NCBI RefSeq assembly: GCF_009695905.1
Contig: NZ_VUNA01000012.1
Span: forward strand, 1-60,897
Direction: 5' to 3'
DNA: 60,897 nucleotides
DNA from: Mogibacterium kristiansenii
GTDB lineage: Bacteria; Bacillota; Clostridia; Peptostreptococcales; Anaerovoracaceae
The notes beneath the pieces were generated by a model. The model made no database searches and had not been told where the DNA came from. It worked only from the letters and a program-made list of their open reading frames with translations. This document shows, piece after piece, positions 1 to 9,010 of this stretch (position 1 is its first letter; every line of letters begins with the position of its first letter). A program made the position numbers and the translations under genes.

Positions 1-65
1 TTAGATGGCCAGTAGATATTATTCAGTTTTGAAGGTACAGCCTTCAAAAAACAAATAAGGAAAAT

Positions 66-181
66 CCGGTGATTATAGCAGAGAGGATACACCTGTTCCC
101 ATCCCGAACACAGAAGTTAAGCTCTCCTGCGCTGAAGATACTTGGCGGGAAGCTGCCTGGGAAATTAGGAAGTCGCCGGTT
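66..181 (+). rRNA. rrf: 5S ribosomal RNA
   Basis: The segment has the 5S layout: a 5' strand (CCGGTGATTATAGC) that pairs with the 3' end (GGAAGTCGCCGG), and the conserved internal block CCCATCCCGAACACAGAAGTTAAG. Its length of about 116 nt is normal. It is followed 12 nt later by tRNA-Ile, so this is the tail of a ribosomal operon. The first 65 nt should be the 23S-5S spacer; no 23S sequence was recognised there. The ends are estimated to within a few bases. Confidence 0.93.
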
Positions 182-192
182 TTTTCCTATTT

Positions 193-267
<75 letters not shown>

Positions 268-269
<2 letters not shown>

Positions 270-303
270 CGAAAGCACGGAGCATTTCGCTTCGTGTTTT
301 TTT
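268..303 (+). terminator. Terminator of the rRNA/tRNA operon
   Basis: The arms CACGAAAGC and GCTTCGTG (one bulged A) form a hairpin just after the tRNA CCA end, followed by a run of seven T. It probably ends the ribosomal RNA transcript. Confidence 0.75.
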
Positions 304-393
304 ATGCGTTTTTATACAGAGACTTGAGCCCTCGCTGAGGCGAAGGCAACTGAAGATTATACTGTGAATTTGTTCGCTACATACAAACTTCAC

Positions 394-422
394 TTGTCTT
401 TTTATTAAGAATATTATAAAAT
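394..422 (+). promoter_or_regulatory. Probable sigma-A promoter of the CoA-transferase gene
   Basis: TTGTCT at 394-399, a 17-nt spacer and TAAAAT at 417-422 lie 55 nt upstream of the CoA-transferase start, in an AT-rich stretch. An overlapping TATAAA at 415-420 is an alternative -10. Confidence 0.55.
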
Positions 423-477
423 ACGACAAGGTATGTTTGTTATTTCTTAGGATATCTTAGAATAACGGAGGGACAGA

Positions 478-1848
478 ATGTACGATATTAAACAGGTGCA
501 GGGGGAGTATAAGACCAAACTGATTTCTGCGGAGTTTGCAGCCAGCCTGGTTAAGAGTAACTACCGCCTTCATTTTGGTGTAGGCACGGGCACCTCGGTA
601 TACATGGATCGGGCGCTGGGAGAGCGCCTGAAGGACGACACCCTGCTGCGAGGCGTGGAGATTCAGACGGAAGTGGCGGTGCGGAACGACTATATGGAGA
701 CGTTTAAGGCGAAGCAGCCGGTGGAGCGGGTACGCTTCTATTCTTCTCATTTTACGGGAATGGACCGGAGAATGTCGGAGTCCGGAAATACGTGGTATGT
801 GCCAATCATGTTCAATGAAGAGCCGCTGTACTGGTCTTTAGAGGGCAATCAGTTCGACATCTGCTGCATTCAGGTAGCGCCGATGGACAAATACGGCAAC
901 TTCAATTTTGGACCGACCAACGCGGATTTGCACGGAATTATCAAGGCGTCCAAGAAGGTGATTGTGGAAGTCAACGAGAAGATGCCGATTGCGCTGGGGT
1001 ACGAATCCCACATCAATATTTCGGATGTGAATTACATTATCGAAGGGGACAGTCCGGACATTCCGGAATCCCTTCCGAAGGATGCGGATCCGGAGGATCG
1101 CCGGATTGCGGAGTATATTGTCAGTGAAATTCGAAACGGCAGCGTGCTGCAGCTTGGAATCGGCGCGGTTCCCAACAGTATCGGCAAAATGTTGGCCGAG
1201 TCGGACATCCGGGACCTGGGCGGACACAGCGAAGTGCTCGTGGATGCTTTTATGAATCTGTACTACGCGGGCAAGCTCACCAACAACAAGACCCGGGACA
1301 AAGGACTTAGCGTCTACACTGCGGCGGTGGGCAGTAAAGCGCTGTATGATTTTATCGATGACAACCCGATTTGCTGCTGCGCGCCGGTGGATTACGTGAA
1401 CAATGTGCACACCATTTCGGAAATCGACAATTTCATTTCCATCAACAGCTGTATCGGTCTGGACCTGTTCGGCCAGGTTTGTTCGGAGAGCGCGGGGTAT
1501 CGCCAGGTGAGCGGAACCGGCGGACAGCTGGACTTCGTGCAGGGGGCTTTTGCGTCGAAGAACGGCAAGAGTTTCATGTGCACCCATTCCACGCGGCGGG
1601 ATTCCAACGGAAAGCTGCATTCCCTGATTCATCCGGTGCTTCCGGCGGGATCCATCGTGACGACACCGAGAGCGGCGGTGAACTACGTAGTGACGGAGTT
1701 CGGCGCGGTGAATCTGAAGGGCAAATCCACCTGGCAGCGGGCGGAGATGCTGATTAGCATTGCTCATCCGGATTTCCGGGAGGACCTGATTCGCGAAGCG
1801 GAGAAAATGGGAATTTGGCGAAATACCAGCAAGATTGAGTATCTCTAG
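478..1848 (+). CDS. Butyryl-CoA:acetate / 4-hydroxybutyrate-type CoA-transferase
   Basis: A 456-residue family I CoA-transferase of the acetyl-CoA hydrolase/transferase type. The length matches clostridial butyryl-CoA:acetate and 4-hydroxybutyrate CoA-transferases. The N-terminal half has a glycine-rich FGVGTGTS segment. The predicted catalytic glutamate is E252 in GGHSEVLVDAF, and GTGGQLDFVQGA is the conserved CoA-site loop. By family knowledge, an acyl-CoA passes its CoA to acetate through a glutamyl-CoA thioester in the cytoplasm. The ATG is preceded by GGAGGG at 467-472. Butyrate formation is the likely role, but substrate preference cannot be read from sequence. It stands alone before an FAD oxidoreductase in the same orientation. 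Confidence 0.88.
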   Translation: MYDIKQVQGEYKTKLISAEFAASLVKSNYRLHFGVGTGTSVYMDRALGERLKDDTLLRGVEIQTEVAVRNDYMETFKAKQPVERVRFYSSHFTGMDRRMSESGNTWYVPIMFNEEPLYWSLEGNQFDICCIQVAPMDKYGNFNFGPTNADLHGIIKASKKVIVEVNEKMPIALGYESHINISDVNYIIEGDSPDIPESLPKDADPEDRRIAEYIVSEIRNGSVLQLGIGAVPNSIGKMLAESDIRDLGGHSEVLVDAFMNLYYAGKLTNNKTRDKGLSVYTAAVGSKALYDFIDDNPICCCAPVDYVNNVHTISEIDNFISINSCIGLDLFGQVCSESAGYRQVSGTGGQLDFVQGAFASKNGKSFMCTHSTRRDSNGKLHSLIHPVLPAGSIVTTPRAAVNYVVTEFGAVNLKGKSTWQRAEMLISIAHPDFREDLIREAEKMGIWRNTSKIEYL

Positions 1849-1898
1849 CTTTCGCAATACCATAAAAACAAATGCGACAAAAACAAGGAGCGAAAAGT

Positions 1899-3278
1899 AT
1901 GAAGTATGACGTAATCATCGTGGGTGCCGGCCCGGGAGGAATATTCTCAGCCTATGAGCTGACAAAAAAGAATCCGGAATTGAAGGTGGGCGTTTTCGAA
2001 GAGGGAAATCCTTTGGAGAAGAGAAAATGTCCCATCGACGGAAAGAATGTAAAAGCCTGCATCAACTGCCCGACTTGCGCCATCATGAACGGCTTCGGTG
2101 GCGCCGGCGCGTTCTCTGACGGGAAGTACAACATCACCAACGATTTCGGCGGGACGCTGTACGAATATATCGGCCGGGAGAAGGCGCTGGAATTGATGAA
2201 TTACGTGGACGAAATCAACTGCGCCAAGGGCGGCGGCGATACGAAGAAGTATTCCACCGTGGGGTCCAAGTTCAAGAAAATCTGCATGCAGAACAAGCTC
2301 ACATTGCTGAACGCATCCGTTCGCCATCTGGGAACGGACGTGAATTATATCGTTCTGGAAAATATTTATAAAGAACTGCAAGACAAGGTGGACTTCCGCT
2401 TCCGCGCACCGGTGGAAACGGTGGAGGCGCTGGAAGATGGGACCTACCGAGTGATCGGGCGAGACGGCAGCACGGCGGAGTGCGACAAGTGCATCATCTC
2501 CGTGGGCCGCAGCGGCAGCAAGTGGATGGAGAAGCTGTGCCGGGATCTGGAAATTCCAACCAGCTCCAACCGGGTAGACCTGGGTGTCCGGGTAGAACTG
2601 CCGGCGGTAATCTTTGAGGATCTGACGGATCAGCTGTACGAGAGCAAAATCGTGTACCGCACCAAGAAGTTCGAAGACAACGTGCGCACCTTCTGCATGA
2701 ATCCACAGGGTTTTGTGGTGAACGAAAACACCAACGGAATCGTGACGGTGAACGGTCACAGCTTCGACGGAGCGGATAAGAAGACGGAGAACACCAACTT
2801 TGCCCTGCTGGTGTCCAAGCATTTCTCCGAACCGTTCAAAGACAGCAATGGGTACGGTGAAAGCATCGCCAGACTGTCCAACATGCTGGGGGGCGGCGTA
2901 ATCGTGCAACGTTTCGGCGATCTGGAGCGAGGACGCCGGAGCACGGAAAAAAGAATGAAACGCAACACGGTGATTCCGACATTGCAGGCGACACCGGGAG
3001 ATTTGAGCTTGGTGCTGCCGAAGAGAATCCTGGACGGAATTATTGAGATGATTTACGCCCTGGATAAGATTGCTCCGGGAACCGCGAACGACGACACGCT
3101 GCTCTACGGCGTGGAAGTGAAATTCTACAACATGGAAGTGCAGCTGGATGAGCATCTGGAAACGAAGTATCCGGGGCTGTACGTTATCGGGGACGGAAGT
3201 GGCGTGACCCATTCCCTGTCCCATGCATCCGCCAGCGGTATATTCGTTGCCAGAGATATTTTGGGATTGAACGAATAA
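1899..3278 (+). CDS. FAD-dependent oxidoreductase (COG2509-like)
   Basis: About 459 residues. The start at 1899 is chosen because AAGGAG at 1885-1890 lies 8 nt upstream; an in-frame ATG at 1872 has no ribosome binding site. The N-terminus MKYDVIIVGAGPGG is a Rossmann FAD-binding motif. A cysteine-rich segment follows around residues 40-60 (CPIDGKNVKACINCPTC). The C-terminus has the second FAD motif, LYVIGDGSGVTHSLSHA. This resembles the uncharacterised FAD-dependent dehydrogenases common in clostridia; the substrate is unknown. It lies 50 nt after the CoA-transferase and may be co-transcribed with it. Confidence 0.8.
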   Translation: MKYDVIIVGAGPGGIFSAYELTKKNPELKVGVFEEGNPLEKRKCPIDGKNVKACINCPTCAIMNGFGGAGAFSDGKYNITNDFGGTLYEYIGREKALELMNYVDEINCAKGGGDTKKYSTVGSKFKKICMQNKLTLLNASVRHLGTDVNYIVLENIYKELQDKVDFRFRAPVETVEALEDGTYRVIGRDGSTAECDKCIISVGRSGSKWMEKLCRDLEIPTSSNRVDLGVRVELPAVIFEDLTDQLYESKIVYRTKKFEDNVRTFCMNPQGFVVNENTNGIVTVNGHSFDGADKKTENTNFALLVSKHFSEPFKDSNGYGESIARLSNMLGGGVIVQRFGDLERGRRSTEKRMKRNTVIPTLQATPGDLSLVLPKRILDGIIEMIYALDKIAPGTANDDTLLYGVEVKFYNMEVQLDEHLETKYPGLYVIGDGSGVTHSLSHASASGIFVARDILGLNE

Positions 3279-3472
3279 GTGATGGCGGGAGAAAGAATAT
3301 GACGGAAATGTGCACGTCTGTGTTGACGGCGTGCTACAGTATACACATACAATGACTAAGGAGTCTTTACCGAATCTACATATAAGCTTGCTATTATATG
3401 AGTGTCAGAAAAAGCGAACAAAACGACATTTTCCTTAATTGTTCTTTCTTAATTAATAATTTCGTAGTGAAG

Positions 3473-3516
3473 AAACAGGTATATGGCCTCCAACATATAC
3501 CTGTTTTTCTTTTTGA
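3473..3516 (+). terminator. Strong intrinsic terminator in the gap before gcvT
   Basis: A 13-bp perfect hairpin (AAACAGGTATATG at 3473-3485, its complement at 3494-3506) with an 8-nt loop, followed by T-rich sequence. It lies almost 200 nt past the FAD oxidoreductase stop and upstream of the gcvT promoter. It therefore ends either a long 3' UTR or a short independent transcript: an extended -10 (TGCTATTAT, 3389-3397) lies about 80 nt before it. The rest of 3279-3596 shows no gene, and I saw no glycine riboswitch core. Confidence 0.8.
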
Positions 3517-3596
3517 TTTTCCTTTATATACAAAATCATCAAAAGAAAATTGTAATAGATAAAAAAATAACTTATTCCACAAGGGGGTTCGGCGTA

Positions 3597-3625
3597 TTGA
3601 CGGCGGATTTTGTGAATGATAATAT
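3597..3625 (+). promoter_or_regulatory. Sigma-A promoter of the glycine cleavage operon
   Basis: TTGACG at 3597-3602, a 17-nt spacer and TAATAT at 3620-3625. The predicted transcription start leaves only about 30 nt of leader before the gcvT GTG at 3662, so there is no room for a riboswitch downstream of this promoter. Confidence 0.75.
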
Positions 3626-3661
3626 AGGAAAAGAATTTGATGTACGAATGGAGGTACAAAA

Positions 3662-4753
3662 GTGGAAGGAAAAAAAACACCCCTTTATGACACCCATGTG
3701 AAGTACGGTGGAAGCATCGTGGACTTCGGTGGTTTTCTGTTGCCGGTTCAGTACGAAGCCGGTATCAAGAAGGAACATATGGCAGTTCGGACGGAGTGCG
3801 GCCTGTTCGACGTTTCCCATATGGGAGAGATTCTGGTTCAGGGCGAGAAGGCTCTGGAGTTCCTGAATCACGTGTTGACGAACGACTACACGGATTTGAA
3901 GGACGGTTGTGCGAGATACAGCCCAATGTGCAATGAGAACGGTGGTACCGTAGACGATCTGATTGTTTACAAGAAGGCGGACAACGATTATTTCGTCGTT
4001 GTAAACGCGGCAAATACCGAGAAGGATTTCCAGTGGATGGTGGATCACAAGATTGACGGCGTGGAATTGTCCAACGCATCGGCAGAGTGGGGCCAGCTGG
4101 CACTGCAGGGTCCGAACTCCGAGAAGGTTCTGGCAAAGGTTGCGAAGCCGGAAGCAATCCCGGCAGGATATTATACTTGCGTATTTGATACCGAAATGCA
4201 GGGAATTCCATGCATGATTTCTCGTACCGGATACACCGGCGAAGACGGTTTCGAAATCTACATGCCGGCAGACAGAGCGGTGGACGCTTGGGAACTGCTG
4301 ATGGATGCGGGTCAGGAATATGGAATTCTTCCATGCGGTCTGGGTGCAAGAGATACCCTGAGAATGGAAGCAGCAATGCCTCTGTACGGACACGAGATGA
4401 ACGACGAGATTTCCCCGAAGGTTGCCGGCCTGGGATTTGCCGTAAAGATGGACAAGCCGGAATTCATCGGTAAGGAAGCCATCGAGGCAGCAACTCCGCT
4501 GAAGCAGCGCAGAGTGGGCCTGAAGGTTACCGGAAGAGGAATACTGAGAGAGGAATGCGACGTATATAGAGACGGAAAGAAAGTGGGCGTAACCACATCC
4601 GGAACATTCCTGCCATACCTCAAGGGATCCTATGCGATGGCAATCGTAGAAGCAGCGGACAGAGAAATCGGCGCGGCTTGCCAGGTAGAGGTTCGAGGAA
4701 GAATGATCGACGCAGAAATGGTGAAACTGCCATTCTACAAGAGAGAGAAATAG
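3662..4753 (+). CDS. gcvT: Aminomethyltransferase, glycine cleavage T protein
   Basis: A 363-residue T protein, full length for the family. It transfers the aminomethyl carbon from the lipoyl arm of GcvH to tetrahydrofolate, giving methylene-THF and ammonia. Recognisable parts are the N-terminal LYDTHVKYGGSIVDFGGF, the folate-domain segment FDVSHMGEI, the tetrahydrofolate-site region RTGYTGEDGFEIY and the C-terminal barrel. The start is GTG at 3662, set by GGAGGT at 3650-3655. It is the first gene of a six-gene operon with gcvH 42 nt downstream. Confidence 0.97.
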   Translation: MEGKKTPLYDTHVKYGGSIVDFGGFLLPVQYEAGIKKEHMAVRTECGLFDVSHMGEILVQGEKALEFLNHVLTNDYTDLKDGCARYSPMCNENGGTVDDLIVYKKADNDYFVVVNAANTEKDFQWMVDHKIDGVELSNASAEWGQLALQGPNSEKVLAKVAKPEAIPAGYYTCVFDTEMQGIPCMISRTGYTGEDGFEIYMPADRAVDAWELLMDAGQEYGILPCGLGARDTLRMEAAMPLYGHEMNDEISPKVAGLGFAVKMDKPEFIGKEAIEAATPLKQRRVGLKVTGRGILREECDVYRDGKKVGVTTSGTFLPYLKGSYAMAIVEAADREIGAACQVEVRGRMIDAEMVKLPFYKREK

Positions 4754-4795
4754 AACACGATAATTATTTTTACTGTAAAACAGGAGGAACATATA

Positions 4796-5173
4796 ATGGC
4801 TAATACTAACGAACTGAAGTATTCGAAATCTCACGAGTGGGTACGTTACGAAGGAGACGAGGCGTACATCGGAATCACCGATTTTGCACAGAGCAGCATG
4901 GGTGACCTGGTATTCGTAAATCTGCCGGAAGTAGACGATGAGATCGAAGTAGGCGAAGCGCTGGGCGACATCGAGTCCGTAAAGGCCGTAGAAGATGTAC
5001 TTTCCCCGGTTTCCGCAACCGTTCTGGAAGTAAACGAAGAGCTGCTGGATGCACCGGAAGCAATTAACGAGCATCCGTATGACGCATGGTTCGTTCGCGT
5101 TGGAAACATCACAGAGACCGAAGAGCTGCTGGATGAGGAAGCGTACGATAAGTTTGTTGAAGAAGAAGCGTAA
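4796..5173 (+). CDS. gcvH: Glycine cleavage system H protein
   Basis: A 125-residue lipoyl carrier. The lipoylated lysine is K63 in ESVKAVEDV, at the canonical position. It shuttles the aminomethyl group from GcvP to GcvT and is reoxidised by dihydrolipoyl dehydrogenase. The C-terminus is acidic, as is usual. AGGAGG lies about 10 nt upstream of the ATG. A lipoate ligase and a dihydrolipoyl dehydrogenase follow in the same operon, so carrier, loading enzyme and recycling enzyme are encoded together. Confidence 0.97.
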   Translation: MANTNELKYSKSHEWVRYEGDEAYIGITDFAQSSMGDLVFVNLPEVDDEIEVGEALGDIESVKAVEDVLSPVSATVLEVNEELLDAPEAINEHPYDAWFVRVGNITETEELLDEEAYDKFVEEEA

Positions 5174-5205
5174 AAAAAGCTTATAAAAGAGAGGACCAAA
5201 AAGAA

Positions 5206-6528
5206 ATGGGGACTTTTATTCCGAACACAAAAGAGGAACAGCTGAAAATGCTGAACGAAATCGGCTATGCGGATTTCGACGACCTCTTTAAGGACATCCC
5301 GGCGGAAGCACGAGTTCAGGGTGAGCTGAACCTGCCAAAGGGAAAGTCGGAAATCGAAGTAAGCCAGATCATGGAAGAGCTGGCATCGGACAACGTTGTC
5401 TTTGATTCGATTTTCCGGGGTGCAGGCGCGTACAATCACTACGTACCTGCAGCGGTAGATGCGATTGCCAATAAGGAAGAATTCCTGACTGCCTACACGC
5501 CGTATCAGGCAGAAATCAGCCAGGGCATCCTGCAGTCCATCTTTGAATATCAGACCATGATGTGCCAGCTGACCGACATGGACATTGCCAACGCATCCAT
5601 GTACGACGGCGCTTCCGCAGCGGCAGAAGCATGTGCAATGACACAGGATCGGAAACATTCCACAATCTATGTATCCGATACCGTAGACAAGAGAATCCTC
5701 AGCGTAATCAAGACCTACGCATTCGGAAAGGATTCCGTGGTAAAAACAATTCCGGCAGCAGCCGGCGCGACCGATTTGGCCGCACTGAAGGAAACGCTGG
5801 AGGCAGACGACAAAGCCGCTTGCTTCCTGATGCAGTATCCGAACTTCAACGGAATCATCGAAGACGGCGATGCAATCGCAGAAATCGTTCACGGTGCCGG
5901 CGCACAGCTGATCATGAGCGTGAACCCGATTGCCCTGGGCGTTCTGAAGACACCGGGCGAAATCGGTGCGGATATCGTTGTGGCAGAGGGACAGCCTCTG
6001 GGACTGGGACTGGCTTACGGCGGTCCATACCTTGGAATTCTGGCAACCACCGAGAAAAACATGCGTAAGATCGTAGGTCGTCTCGTTGGTGAAACAAAGG
6101 ATTCCCAGGGCGAAAGAGGATTCGTTCTGACACTTCAGGCAAGAGAGCAGCACATCCGTAGAGAGAAAGCAGCCAGCAACATCTGCTCCAACGAGGCTCT
6201 TTGCGCACTGAAGGCGTCCATCTATCTGGCAACCATCGGTCCGAAGGGACTGAAGCAGGTAGCCACCCTGTGCACTTCGAAGGCACACTATCTGGCAGAG
6301 AAGTTCGAGGAAATCGGCATGAAGAGAGCATATGAGGGTGAATTCTTCCATGAATTCGTAACCACCTGCCCGAACGCCGATCAGCTGCTGGACGCACTGG
6401 AAGACAACGGCATCCTGGGCGGACTGAAGCTCAGCGATACCGAGATCCTGTGGTGCTGCACCGAGCTGAACTCGAAGGAAGATATGGATGATGTAGTAGA
6501 AATCGCTAAGGAGGTGTTCAGCGCATGA
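5206..6528 (+). CDS. gcvPA: Glycine dehydrogenase (decarboxylating) subunit 1
   Basis: A 440-residue N-terminal half of the P protein, as found in organisms with a split glycine decarboxylase. It has the aminotransferase fold but no PLP lysine. Characteristic segments are FIPNTKEEQLKMLNEIG at the N-terminus, GAYNHYVPAAVD, and TLQAREQHIRREKA near residue 310. It works as a heterotetramer with GcvPB. The stop overlaps the gcvPB start by 4 nt (ATGA), which suggests translational coupling for equal subunit amounts. Confidence 0.96.
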   Translation: MGTFIPNTKEEQLKMLNEIGYADFDDLFKDIPAEARVQGELNLPKGKSEIEVSQIMEELASDNVVFDSIFRGAGAYNHYVPAAVDAIANKEEFLTAYTPYQAEISQGILQSIFEYQTMMCQLTDMDIANASMYDGASAAAEACAMTQDRKHSTIYVSDTVDKRILSVIKTYAFGKDSVVKTIPAAAGATDLAALKETLEADDKAACFLMQYPNFNGIIEDGDAIAEIVHGAGAQLIMSVNPIALGVLKTPGEIGADIVVAEGQPLGLGLAYGGPYLGILATTEKNMRKIVGRLVGETKDSQGERGFVLTLQAREQHIRREKAASNICSNEALCALKASIYLATIGPKGLKQVATLCTSKAHYLAEKFEEIGMKRAYEGEFFHEFVTTCPNADQLLDALEDNGILGGLKLSDTEILWCCTELNSKEDMDDVVEIAKEVFSA

Positions 6529-7943
6529 AACTGATTTTTGAAAGAAGCATGCCGGGCCGTGGCCAGGACATCTTTCCGGAATGCGATGTAGAGATTAAAC
6601 TGCCACAGGCAGCACTGAGAGAGAAAGAAGCAGCGCTGCCGGAAATTTCCGAGAATGAAATGGGCAGACATTACACCGAACTGGCAAAAGCATCTCGCGG
6701 TGTAAATGACGGATTCTATCCGCTGGGTTCTTGCACCATGAAGCACAACCCGAGAATCAACGAGAAGATGGCCGCATTGCCTGGATTTACCAACATCCAT
6801 CCGCTGCAGCCGGAGTGGTCCGTATACGGTGCGTGCAAGGCTATGGAAATGCTGGAACACGATCTGGGCGAAATCACCGGAATGGACCGCATCACTCTGC
6901 AGCCGGCTGCCGGCGCACAGGGTGAATTCACCGGACTTCTCCTGATTAAGTCCTATCACGAATCCAGAGGCGAGAATCAGCGTAAGGAAATCATCATTCC
7001 GGACTCCGCTCACGGAACCAACCCAGCCAGCGCTGCAATGGCCGGCTTCAAGGTTGTTGTCATCAAGTCCAACGAAAAGGGAATGATTGACCTGGACGAT
7101 TTGAAGGCACATCTCAGCGAGAAGACTGCCGGATTGATGTTGACCAACCCGAATACGGTAGGTATTTTTGACGACAATATTATGGAAATCACCAGAATGG
7201 TACACGAGGCCGGCGGTCTGTGCTACTACGACGGTGCGAACCTGAACGCGGTAATCGGTCTGGTTCGTCCGGGAGACATTGGTTTTGACTGCATTCACTT
7301 GAATCTGCACAAGACCTTCTCCACCCCGCATGGCGGCGGCGGCCCGGGTGCAGGTCCGGTAGGCTGCAAGGACTTCCTGGCAGAGTTCATGCCGGGAACC
7401 TATTCCAAGGATGACGGCTTCGTTCGTGCAGAGAAGAGCCTGGGAGATATGACCGGATTCCACGGCAACTTCCTGGTTTGCATGAAGGCGCTGACATACC
7501 TGCTCACCATCGGTGCAGAAGGCGTTCCGGAACTGGCAAAGAATGCGGTTCTCAATGCCAACTACATGATGGAGAAGCTGAAGGATTACTATCCAATGGC
7601 ATATGACCACACTTGCATGCACGAGTTCGTTATGAGCCTGGAGAAATTCCACAAGGAAAGCCACGTATCCGCACTGGACGTAGCAAAGGCACTCCTGGAT
7701 TACGGAATCCATCCGCCAACGATGTACTTCCCGCTGATCGTGGACGAAGCACTCATGGTAGAGCCGACAGAAACCGAGGCAAAGGAAGTGCTGGATGAAG
7801 CCATCGAGGCATTTATCGCAATTCATAAGCAGATGATGGAGTCACCGGAAAGCGTAATGGCTTGCCCGGTAACCACACCGGTTCGTCGTCTGGACGAAGT
7901 GAGTGCGGCAAGACATCCGATTCTAAAGTACACAGCTGAATAA
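6525..7943 (+). CDS. gcvPB: Glycine dehydrogenase (decarboxylating) subunit 2
   Basis: A 472-residue catalytic half of the P protein. The PLP-binding lysine is K263 in LNLHKTFSTPHGGGGPG. With GcvPA it decarboxylates glycine and loads the aminomethyl residue onto lipoyl-GcvH. The gene overlaps gcvPA by 4 nt and is followed within about 60 nt by the lipoate ligase. The length is normal and no domain is missing. Confidence 0.97.
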   Translation: MKLIFERSMPGRGQDIFPECDVEIKLPQAALREKEAALPEISENEMGRHYTELAKASRGVNDGFYPLGSCTMKHNPRINEKMAALPGFTNIHPLQPEWSVYGACKAMEMLEHDLGEITGMDRITLQPAAGAQGEFTGLLLIKSYHESRGENQRKEIIIPDSAHGTNPASAAMAGFKVVVIKSNEKGMIDLDDLKAHLSEKTAGLMLTNPNTVGIFDDNIMEITRMVHEAGGLCYYDGANLNAVIGLVRPGDIGFDCIHLNLHKTFSTPHGGGGPGAGPVGCKDFLAEFMPGTYSKDDGFVRAEKSLGDMTGFHGNFLVCMKALTYLLTIGAEGVPELAKNAVLNANYMMEKLKDYYPMAYDHTCMHEFVMSLEKFHKESHVSALDVAKALLDYGIHPPTMYFPLIVDEALMVEPTETEAKEVLDEAIEAFIAIHKQMMESPESVMACPVTTPVRRLDEVSAARHPILKYTAE

Positions 7944-8001
7944 AATGCATTGCAGTAAAGGCGCGGGCCGCAAGGTTCGCGTCTTTATCCACAGGAGAAT
8001 C

Positions 8002-8994
8002 ATGACAAAATTAAAATACATACTCACTGACTGCACCGATCCGGCAAAAAACTTGGCCGTGGAAGAATATTTGACATTCCGGGCAGATCCGGACGAGGTA
8101 ACCCTGTATCTGTGGCAGAATGCCAATACGGTGGTAATCGGAAGAAACCAGAACCCATGGAAGGAATGCCGCCTGGAAGAGATGGCGGAAGGCGGATGCA
8201 CTTTAGCCAGACGAGTTTCCGGTGGCGGTGCGGTATACCACGACCTGGGAAATCTTAATTTTACATTTATCGCACAGGAAGGCTTGTACGACGTGGCAAA
8301 GCAGACGGAAGTCATCCTCCGGGCGGTACAGATTCTGGGAATTCACGCGGAGAAAAACGGTCGAAACGACCTTACCATTGACGGAAAAAAATTCTCCGGT
8401 CATGCATATTTCAAACGGGGAAAGTATTGCTATCACCACGGAACCATCATGATGGACGTAAACCGGGATGTGCTTTCCCGCTATCTGAACGTTTCCACGG
8501 CGAAGCTGAAGTCCAAAGGCGTGGACTCGGTACGTTCCAGGGTAACGAACCTGACGGAGCTTCGTCCGGAGCTGACCCTGAAGGAAGTGGAGGATGCATT
8601 GATTCAGGCGTTCGGTGAGGTATATCAGGGGGCACCGGTGGAAGAGCCGCTGCCATCCATTGAGGATCCGGATGTTCGAGCATTGTACGATCGCTATCGC
8701 TCGGACGAGTGGCGCCTGGGCCGCCGCATTCCGTTCGATGTGGAAATCGACAATCGTTTGGATTTCGGAAGCGTGACCATTCAGCTGCACGTAGTGGGAG
8801 GCGTGATTCAGGAGGCGAAAATCTATTCGGACTCTCTGGAAACCGACGTTTTCCCGGAAATCGAGGAACTGCTGAAGGGTGCAGCATACAAAAAAGCAAA
8901 CTTGAGCGGATTGGACTTGAATCAGTTTGAGACAGAGGAAGAACAGGCAATTGCAGCAAAGGTGATTGAGCAGATTACGCTGCAGATGGAGTAA
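8002..8994 (+). CDS. lplA: Lipoate--protein ligase
   Basis: About 330 residues. The start at 8002 is chosen because AGGAG at 7993-7997 precedes it; a more distal ATG at 7945 would add 19 basic residues without a ribosome binding site. The LplA fold is evident: NLAVEEYL, ARRVSGGGAVYHDLGNLNF (lipoyl-AMP loop), and the catalytic lysine region DGKKFSGHAYF, plus the C-terminal accessory domain. It attaches lipoate to GcvH using ATP. No lipB or lipA lies nearby, which suggests scavenging of lipoate, though they could be elsewhere. Confidence 0.93.
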   Translation: MTKLKYILTDCTDPAKNLAVEEYLTFRADPDEVTLYLWQNANTVVIGRNQNPWKECRLEEMAEGGCTLARRVSGGGAVYHDLGNLNFTFIAQEGLYDVAKQTEVILRAVQILGIHAEKNGRNDLTIDGKKFSGHAYFKRGKYCYHHGTIMMDVNRDVLSRYLNVSTAKLKSKGVDSVRSRVTNLTELRPELTLKEVEDALIQAFGEVYQGAPVEEPLPSIEDPDVRALYDRYRSDEWRLGRRIPFDVEIDNRLDFGSVTIQLHVVGGVIQEAKIYSDSLETDVFPEIEELLKGAAYKKANLSGLDLNQFETEEEQAIAAKVIEQITLQME

Positions 8995-9010
8995 AGCAGG
9001 AGGTAGGATT

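Noticed and set aside
3279-3661. Glycine riboswitch before gcvT
   Set aside because: Looked for tandem aptamer cores; none seen by eye, and the promoter at 3597 leaves too short a leader.
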